DNA of 64,000 bases. It comes from Exiguobacterium acetylicum (GTDB taxonomy: Bacteria > Bacillota > Bacilli > Exiguobacteriales > Exiguobacteriaceae). The position numbers were made by a program, and so were the translations under genes. The notes under the pieces are model-generated. The model was not told the DNA's origin. It made no database searches and saw only the letters and a program-made list of their open reading frames with translations. Location: NCBI RefSeq assembly GCF_022170825.1, contig NZ_CP081878.1, forward strand, positions 2,997,001-3,061,000. The letters are read 5' to 3'. Shown here piece after piece: positions 59,000-64,000 of this stretch (position 1 is its first letter; each line of letters begins with the position of its first letter).

Positions 59000-60232
59000 T
59001 TATTTGCGATGTGCACGTCCCGGGCGACGGTTGTTCGAACGACGTGTGTTTCCACGTCCTTCCGTCACTTTTCGAGTTCCTTTACTTTGATCGTGCTGTG
59101 CGCGAATCGCTTCTTCAGACAATTCGACGACGATCGGTGTGACCGAGATGTTCAATTCCCGCTCCATATCACGGAACGTCCGACCATCTTTTGGTGTCAC
59201 GATCGAAACCGCAATCCCGTCGTTCCCAGCACGTCCTGTCCGACCAATCCGGTGAACGTAGCTTTCCGCATCATCTGGTAAATCGTAGTTAAAGACGTGT
59301 GTCACGCCTGTCACATCAAGTCCACGAGAGGCGACATCTGTTGCGATCAAGAATTGCGTTTTTCCTTGATAGAACTTCGCCATCGCTTTTTCACGTTTCC
59401 CTTGCGTCAGTCCACCATGCAATTCATCCGTCGGATACCCTTGCATTTGCATCTCTTCGTTCAATTTACTGACGCGACGTTGCGTACGGCAGAAAATGAT
59501 AGCTGCGTATGGACGCATCTCGTCGAGCATCGTCCGCAGTGTCGCCTGTTTGCGGCGATCCGTCGTCTCGACGACAAATTGTTCGATTGCTTCAACAGTG
59601 ATGCTTTCCGCTTCCACCTGTACTTCGACTGGATTACGTAAATACGTTTTCGCGAGTTCTTCTACTTTAGGTGGCATCGTTGCGGATAACATGACGAATT
59701 GGCGATCGACTGGCGCTGCCTCGATGATGTCTTCGATTTCTGGTAAGAAACCGATTTGCAGCATTTGATCCGCCTCATCCAAGACGAGTGTCCGTAATTC
59801 ACTTAAGTCTAATGTGCCACGACCAACGTGATCGAGAATCCGCCCTGGTGTCCCAATGATGATTTGCGGCATCCGACCGAGACGCTGAATTTGCTTAAAG
59901 ACGTCTTGTCCACCATATACAGCAAGCGCACGATACTGCTCTGTATTCCGAATCAGTTTATGTGTCTCATCGGCAATTTGACGCGCAAGTTCACGTGTCG
60001 GTGCGACGATCAATGCTTGAACCGTTTGTGATTCGACATCAATTTGCTCAAGGATTGGTAAGAGAAACGCTAACGTCTTCCCTGTTCCCGTTTGCGCCTG
60101 TCCAATCAAATCGCGTCCTTCAAGTAACGATGGAATCGCCTGTTCTTGAATCGGTGTCGGCTCCTTGATGCCTTGTTTTTGTAATTTTTTTATCCACAGG
60201 TCGCTGATGTTTAATGTTTCAAATGTTGACAT
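59000..60232 (-). CDS. DEAD-box RNA helicase
   Basis: A 410-residue ATP-dependent RNA helicase. Motifs in order: Q motif (KEPTPIQEQAIP), AQTGTGKT, PTRELA, GTPGR, DEAD, SAT, IIFCRTQRR, ATDVASRGLDV, HRIGRTGR. A short basic tail (RRSNNRRPGRAHRK) probably binds RNA. Length and tail fit the CshB/YfmL-size group; exact orthology uncertain. AGGAGG lies seven or eight bases before the ATG. Four perfect DnaA boxes overlap its 5' end and leader. Confidence 0.93.
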   Translation of the reverse strand: MSTFETLNISDLWIKKLQKQGIKEPTPIQEQAIPSLLEGRDLIGQAQTGTGKTLAFLLPILEQIDVESQTVQALIVAPTRELARQIADETHKLIRNTEQYRALAVYGGQDVFKQIQRLGRMPQIIIGTPGRILDHVGRGTLDLSELRTLVLDEADQMLQIGFLPEIEDIIEAAPVDRQFVMLSATMPPKVEELAKTYLRNPVEVQVEAESITVEAIEQFVVETTDRRKQATLRTMLDEMRPYAAIIFCRTQRRVSKLNEEMQMQGYPTDELHGGLTQGKREKAMAKFYQGKTQFLIATDVASRGLDVTGVTHVFNYDLPDDAESYVHRIGRTGRAGNDGIAVSIVTPKDGRTFRDMERELNISVTPIVVELSEEAIRAQHDQSKGTRKVTEGRGNTRRSNNRRPGRAHRK

Positions 60233-60310
60233 GATATATCCTCCTAAAAATTATCCACAGAAAAAAGCTGTGGATAACCTGCTTCGCATAGACAAAAACA
60301 GTTATCCACA
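60190..60310. promoter_or_regulatory. DnaA-box cluster (four perfect TTATCCACA boxes)
   Basis: TTATCCACA at 60190-60198 (inside the helicase 5' end), 60251-60259 and 60302-60310, and TGTGGATAA at 60269-60277. Boxes two and three form an inverted repeat that could also fold in the helicase leader RNA. Confidence 0.85.
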
Positions 60311-60336
60311 GCCGTGCTCTATTCAGTATACACAAT

Positions 60337-60636
60337 TTACGCGTTTGTTGCTTCCTGTTTTAGCTTCCAGTCGAGTACGAATGTACCGAACGGGATGAAT
60401 GATGCGATGAATGCAATACCCGCCTTGATGATTGACCAATCGTATTTAAATTTCACGACTGCGAGCCAAAGTGCGTACATGACGAATAAGACACCGTGAA
60501 GTGCACCAACGACAGACACGGCTTGCGGAATATCTGCCATGTATTTCAATGGCATCGCAATCAACAGTAAGACTAAAAACGAGATTCCTTCTAATATCGC
60601 AATCATTCGGAATTGCCCAAGCGTAGTTCTTAACAT
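60337..60636 (-). CDS. DUF3817 membrane protein (YdzA-like)
   Basis: A 99-residue integral membrane protein with three helices: FRMIAILEGISFLVLLLIAMPLKYMADIP, VVGALHGVLFVMYALWLAVV and IIKAGIAFIASFIPFGTFVLDWKLK, each split by ordinary residues. EGxS and the FIPFGTF motif are typical of DUF3817. AAGGAGTGACGG precedes the ATG. Function unknown. Confidence 0.85.
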   Translation of the reverse strand: MLRTTLGQFRMIAILEGISFLVLLLIAMPLKYMADIPQAVSVVGALHGVLFVMYALWLAVVKFKYDWSIIKAGIAFIASFIPFGTFVLDWKLKQEATNA

Positions 60637-60714
60637 CCCGTCACTCCTTTTTCTTGATTCCTGTTCTTAGTATACGGGATGGACGATCCTTCTGTGACCT
60701 GTGTCACAGGATTG

Positions 60715-61689
60715 TCAGATTTCAAGTGGTCGCAACCGTGCTTCGATGGCGGCTCGTTTTGGCTCAAGAAACGGTGGTAATGCAAGTGTCTCCCCTAACG
60801 TTTCAACCGACTCATCTGTCGCGAATCCCGGTGTATCTGTCGAAAGTTCAAATAAAATATGATTCGGTTCCCGGAAGTAAAGGGCTTGGAAATAATGACG
60901 ATCAACTTTTCCAGAGTTCGGTAAGTAATAGGCATTCAGACGTTCAACCCATTTCTCATACTCGTCGCTATTCGGTACACGGAAGGCGACGTGATGCACA
61001 CCACCACGACCTAGACGTTCTCGGTCGAGATCTGGACGTACCTCAATATGAACCTCTGCTCCGATACCTCCTTCTCCCGTTGCATAGACTTCAATCGGTG
61101 CAAACTCACCCGCTAACGATGGATACGTGCCGACTTTTCGGAAGCCCATGACTTCTGTCAGTACACGGACGGTCAGCGTCGGATCGTTGACCGTCAATGT
61201 GACAGCTCCAAGTCCAACGATTGCGTGCTCAGACGGAATCTCTTCTTGCGGCCACGGTACACCACCTGCGACACCCGCCTCACCATCTTCCGCGACGAGA
61301 ATCAGACGTGTTCCTTCCTGATCACGAAAGGCGAGTGTTCGACGTCCTGCTCGCTCGACGATTTCATCGTGATCCACACATTTCGCTTCAAAACGTTGTT
61401 TCCAAAAATGAAGTGCAGCCGTCGTTTTGACACGAAGCGATGTCGAAGAGATACTCGATGCTCCCGGTACGCCCGTTCCAAGATGCGGAATATCGAAGAA
61501 CGTTAAATCGGTTCCAGGATTCCCTTCCGCATCGCCATAAAACAAATGATACGACGTTGTATCATCCTGATTGACGGTCTTTTTGATCAAACGCATCCCG
61601 AGTACTTGCGTATAAAATTGATAATTGCGTTCTGCCATGCCTGTTAAGATCGATACATGATGAATTCCGAGTAGTTCCATCTTCGTCAC
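60715..61689 (-). CDS. VOC-family ring-cleaving dioxygenase (MhqO/MhqA/MhqE-like)
   Basis: A 324-residue two-module vicinal-oxygen-chelate protein. Module 1 starts LLGIHHVSILTGMAERNYQFYTQVLGMRLIKKTVNQDD; module 2 contains GAVTLTVNDPTLTVRVLTEVMGFRK. Metal ligands are His in GIHHV, His in GGVHHVAFRV and Glu in HILFELSTD. Mhq-type enzymes are induced by hydroquinones and catechols. A perfect 18-bp palindrome over its promoter supports membership in such a regulon. The terminator is not obvious. Confidence 0.88.
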   Translation of the reverse strand: MTKMELLGIHHVSILTGMAERNYQFYTQVLGMRLIKKTVNQDDTTSYHLFYGDAEGNPGTDLTFFDIPHLGTGVPGASSISSTSLRVKTTAALHFWKQRFEAKCVDHDEIVERAGRRTLAFRDQEGTRLILVAEDGEAGVAGGVPWPQEEIPSEHAIVGLGAVTLTVNDPTLTVRVLTEVMGFRKVGTYPSLAGEFAPIEVYATGEGGIGAEVHIEVRPDLDRERLGRGGVHHVAFRVPNSDEYEKWVERLNAYYLPNSGKVDRHYFQALYFREPNHILFELSTDTPGFATDESVETLGETLALPPFLEPKRAAIEARLRPLEI

Positions 61690-61713
61690 CCCTGTAAAGG
61701 ATTTGGTAATTGA

Positions 61714-61749
61714 AGTATATCGTACAAATATCTTGAATTCAAGATATTT
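61714..61749 (-). promoter_or_regulatory. Mhq-type operator and promoter
   Basis: TATCTTGAATTCAAGATA (61729-61746) is a perfect palindrome resembling the MhqR box as I recall it (TATCTCGA-TCGAGATA). On the minus strand TTGAAT (61737-61742), 17 bp, TATACT (61714-61719), so the operator overlaps the -35. Confidence 0.78.
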
Positions 61750-61756
61750 AACAAAT

Positions 61757-61786
61757 AAAAAACCGTCCCTCCGAAAAGGGACGATT
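61757..61786 (-). terminator. Cold-shock gene intrinsic terminator
   Basis: On the minus strand CGTCCCT-N6-AGGGACG then GTTTTTTATT. Confidence 0.88.
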
Positions 61787-61798
61787 GAATAGTTGAAA

Positions 61799-61999
61799 TT
61801 AAAGTTTTACGACGTTAGCAGCTTGTGCTCCACGTGCGCCTTCAGTGATTTCGAACTCAACTTCTTGACCTTCGTCAAGAGTTTTGAAGCCTTCACCAGT
61901 GATTGCTGAGAAATGTACGAATACGTCTTCTCCGCCTTCAACTTCGATGAAACCGAAACCTTTTTCTGCGTTAAACCATTTTACTTTACCTGTGTTCAT
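61799..61999 (-). CDS. Cold-shock protein (CspA/B family)
   Basis: A 66-residue single-stranded nucleic-acid-binding OB-fold protein and RNA chaperone. RNP1 [10 protein letters not shown] and RNP2 VFVHFSAI are intact; it begins [19 protein letters not shown] precedes ATG 61999. Its leader is AT-rich and contains CATATGCT-G-AGCATATG (62032-62048), a perfect dyad possibly part of cold regulation. Codon use is highly biased, as expected for abundant Csp. Confidence 0.96.
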   Translation of the reverse strand: MNTGKVKWFNAEKGFGFIEVEGGEDVFVHFSAITGEGFKTLDEGQEVEFEITEGARGAQAANVVKL

Positions 62000-62031
62000 G
62001 GGAACAACCTCCAAAAATAAATTACTTAATA

Positions 62032-62048
62032 CATATGCTGAGCATATG
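62032..62048. promoter_or_regulatory. Perfect dyad in the csp leader/promoter region
   Basis: Eight-base arms CATATGCT/AGCATATG with one central base, 33 bp upstream of the csp start. Could be an RNA hairpin in the cold-shock leader or a DNA-binding site. Confidence 0.4.
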
Positions 62049-62232
62049 AAAAGAATTCATTATTGTCCCGAAATACATGGAGCAACGAAAAGATTGTTCG
62101 TGACACGATGTGAATCCGTAATGACAATAACAATATTAAGCTAACGTAAGTATAGAATGGATGCGCTTTAAAAGTCAAGTTGTCAGACCAATGTTTTTCC
62201 AATTGATTCCACTTCTTCTACATAACTAAAAT

Positions 62233-62267
62233 AAAAAACAGGTTCAGTCGAAACTGAACCTGTTCTT
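62233..62267 (-). terminator. Metalloprotease gene intrinsic terminator
   Basis: On the minus strand AACAGGTTCAGT-TTCG-ACTGAACCTGTT then TTTTATT. Confidence 0.92.
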
Positions 62268-62273
62268 CTGTTT

Positions 62274-64000
62274 TTAACGGTGGATCCAGACTGCTCCAGC
62301 AGAGTTATCTTTCGCTTCACCGATGACTTGAATCTTCAGCCCATTGTTCGGAAGCAATTTACCTGCGTCCGGAATCAACTGGTTGATGTACGATTTCGAA
62401 TCATCAAACTTCGTCACACCTGGAAGACCTTTATAGTCGTAGAGTCCACGTGATGGCGAATCGATGAGCCATGCAGGTGCTTTATCGTAGCTGAACGCAG
62501 CATCTGCGATCTGGTAACGTGTGCTTCCTGTCGTGACCGGCTTACCGTTAAGTGTTCCAACGATTGCTTCAGGATGTGAGTCTACGACTCCAAGGAATCC
62601 TTCACCTGGGTGTTCGCCAACCCAGTTATCGTTGAAGCTTGAATCGCCATACCAGACGACAAGACCTGTGTTGTATTTGACGCCGCGTGCATGCTCGAGT
62701 GCTTTATCCGAGCCTGCATAGTTACGCCATTCGAGGTAGTACGCGTTATCGGCGTAAGAGAAGCCATCTGAAGCAACGAAACCATCAAGAGTGAACTTAG
62801 GAGTACCCTCTGCATCATCTTCAAAGACGACTTTACCGTCAACTGTCAACTTCGCGTTATCAAGTGCAAATCCGTCTAGTGCAAGTCCACCATCTGTCAC
62901 GTATTCAAATTTCAACGTGACTTTTTTACCAGCAAATTCGCTGAGGTCATATGATTTGTCGACCCATGCTCCTTTTGTCGATTCAGCACGTTGATCGCCA
63001 TCTGTATCTTGATCACCGATTTTATCGATAACTTTTGATTGACCGTCAGCAGTAGCTGTGACCGTCAAATAATCGTAATCGAATTCCACATCATAGTAAG
63101 CTTTGAAGTCGAACTTCGCTTCTTTTGCATTCGTCAAATCAAACTCTGGTGATGTCATCGACGTATGAAGATCGTCACCTTTTGTACTGTAGTAATACTT
63201 TTTACCGTAAGCCGGTGTGATACCTTTTACCGGTTTTTTCGGTAAATTGACTTTAATGATTCCTGGATTTTTTGATTTCGTAACACTTTGGTCGAGGTAC
63301 GATGCCGTTCCTGCCTTAGTGAGTGAATCAAAATCAATCTGTTGGATGTTCGCCCAGTTTCCACCCATCACATTTTGGAAGAACTCTTTGTTTTGTGGCG
63401 AGAAACTTGTCGGCTCTGTTCCGGCGATGTTACCATTCCAGCTACCACCACTCATGATCGACCATGAAGCGACCGGTTCACCTTGACCTGTATACTGTGT
63501 ATCGTACTCATCAGGAAGTCCTAGATCATGACCAAATTCGTGCGCGAAGACACCGACCGCGCCATCTTCTGGTTGAACTGTGTAATCATAAGCAGCCATT
63601 TTTCCGCCCCAGTAGTTGACGCTTGCTGTCGTATCCGCTACAGGATATACGCTACCAAGTGTCCAGCGGTGTGACCAGATTGCATCGTCGCCGAGCGTTC
63701 CGCCGCCTGCTTCTTGTCCTGTACCTGCGTGAATGATCATCAAGTGATCAACGAGACCATCGGGTTCATTTAAGTCGCCGTCGCCATCCATATCGTACTG
63801 GTCGAACTTATCGTAGTCTGCTAAGTTGATACCAGATTTAACAGCTGCATTCAGTGAATCCTTGACGAGACCACGTGGACCTTTTGCTCCAGGAAGGTTA
63901 TCATTCCCACCTGCAGGATTATCCGAACCATAATCTTTTGCTGTTCCAGGAACAGTCAACCAATTGGACACCGTACCATCGACTGAATAACTACCACCTG
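62274..64000 (-). CDS. Immune inhibitor A-type M6 metalloprotease (N-terminal part outside window)
   Basis: Secreted zinc metalloprotease of peptidase family M6; 575 residues are visible and the frame stays open to base 64000, so signal and propeptide are missing. The catalytic motif is [16 protein letters not shown] (HExxH with downstream Glu/Asp), preceded by [31 protein letters not shown]-type calcium-binding text (split here) and followed by WSIMSGGSW, the Met-turn. C-terminal beta domains ([12 protein letters not shown] region; [15 protein letters not shown]-type MAM/VEG fold) complete it. Such enzymes degrade host or environmental proteins and antimicrobial peptides. Confidence 0.92.
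   Translation of the reverse strand, partial: GGSYSVDGTVSNWLTVPGTAKDYGSDNPAGGNDNLPGAKGPRGLVKDSLNAAVKSGINLADYDKFDQYDMDGDGDLNEPDGLVDHLMIIHAGTGQEAGGGTLGDDAIWSHRWTLGSVYPVADTTASVNYWGGKMAAYDYTVQPEDGAVGVFAHEFGHDLGLPDEYDTQYTGQGEPVASWSIMSGGSWNGNIAGTEPTSFSPQNKEFFQNVMGGNWANIQQIDFDSLTKAGTASYLDQSVTKSKNPGIIKVNLPKKPVKGITPAYGKKYYYSTKGDDLHTSMTSPEFDLTNAKEAKFDFKAYYDVEFDYDYLTVTATADGQSKVIDKIGDQDTDGDQRAESTKGAWVDKSYDLSEFAGKKVTLKFEYVTDGGLALDGFALDNAKLTVDGKVVFEDDAEGTPKFTLDGFVASDGFSYADNAYYLEWRNYAGSDKALEHARGVKYNTGLVVWYGDSSFNDNWVGEHPGEGFLGVVDSHPEAIVGTLNGKPVTTGSTRYQIADAAFSYDKAPAWLIDSPSRGLYDYKGLPGVTKFDDSKSYINQLIPDAGKLLPNNGLKIQVIGEAKDNSAGAVWIHR

Overview
The window looks like a chromosomal segment of a low-to-mid GC member of the Bacillota, most likely Exiguobacterium or a close relative. 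The grounds are strong AGGAGG-type ribosome sites, frequent TTG/GTG starts, many U-tailed terminators, and Bacillales-type genes (bacillithiol deacetylase BshB2 with YojF, alanine dehydrogenase with a PucR-type regulator, SacT-type antitermination, KtrB/D, DUF420/CtaM, YkpA-type ABC-F, immune inhibitor A). The genus is inferred from overall protein flavour; no 16S or other marker is present. I see no rRNA, tRNA, CRISPR array, prophage or insertion sequence. The region reads as core chromosome with small accessory modules.

Layout. 1-5 kb: a TauE/SafE permease end, then an alanine module (AGCS symporter, PucR-type regulator, ald) with three near-identical TTGTG-N6-CACAA boxes. 5-12 kb: polyprenol/DAG-kinase-like membrane protein, DUF1836 regulator, tubby-like protein, membrane-anchored Mrr-like nuclease, a multi-PAS histidine kinase coupled to a thioester-reductase-like SDR, and a Ktr/Trk K+ channel. 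12.5-14.4 kb: motAB. 14.4-20.2 kb (minus): FG-GAP lipoprotein, response regulator and kinase, then DUF1499, a flavoprotein disulfide reductase and CtaM-like DUF420. 20.3-26.4 kb: HAD phosphatase, a 370-bp gene-free stretch full of nested inverted repeats, ung, a TagA-type glycosyltransferase, azoR/marR, a small protein with a LacI regulator, and an NlpC/P60 hydrolase. 26.6-34 kb: TetR and an RND pump, a parS-like site, a ProC-like reductase, a CBS-ACT protein, and a DUF47/PiT phosphate transporter. 34-38.6 kb: pdxK, yojF-bshB2, and a queuosine-precursor operon queCDEF behind a preQ1-I riboswitch.

38.6-45.2 kb is a sugar region: an XRE regulator, a maltose/glucose-type PTS EIICB with a MapP-like phosphatase behind a cre site, then a sucrose-type PTS with an antiterminator target (RAT) leader, its BglG/SacT antiterminator (apparently starting at CTG) and a fructokinase. 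45-54.7 kb: hydrolases, an NCS2 permease, a POT peptide transporter, a YgiB/YgiC-like lipoprotein plus glutathionylspermidine-synthase-like pair, and an ABC-F ATPase. 54.7-59 kb: a ferric-reductase-like/ApbE/acidic-protein operon diverging from a two-component system that is followed by a DUF2231 membrane protein. 59-64 kb: a DEAD-box helicase with four perfect DnaA boxes at its 5' end, a DUF3817 protein, an Mhq-type ring-cleaving dioxygenase with an 18-bp perfect operator, a cold-shock protein, and the 3' part of an immune-inhibitor-A metalloprotease.

The most interesting non-coding signals are: the shared promoter architecture (GTCAGTTAGYTGTCAG-N10-TACAGT) that appears to join the ApbE/ferric-reductase operon and the DUF2231 gene into one regulon of the two-component system between them; the DnaA-box cluster; the parS-like site; the three alanine-module boxes, one embedded in a terminator palindrome over a stop codon; and the multibranched inverted-repeat element near 21.2-21.35 kb.
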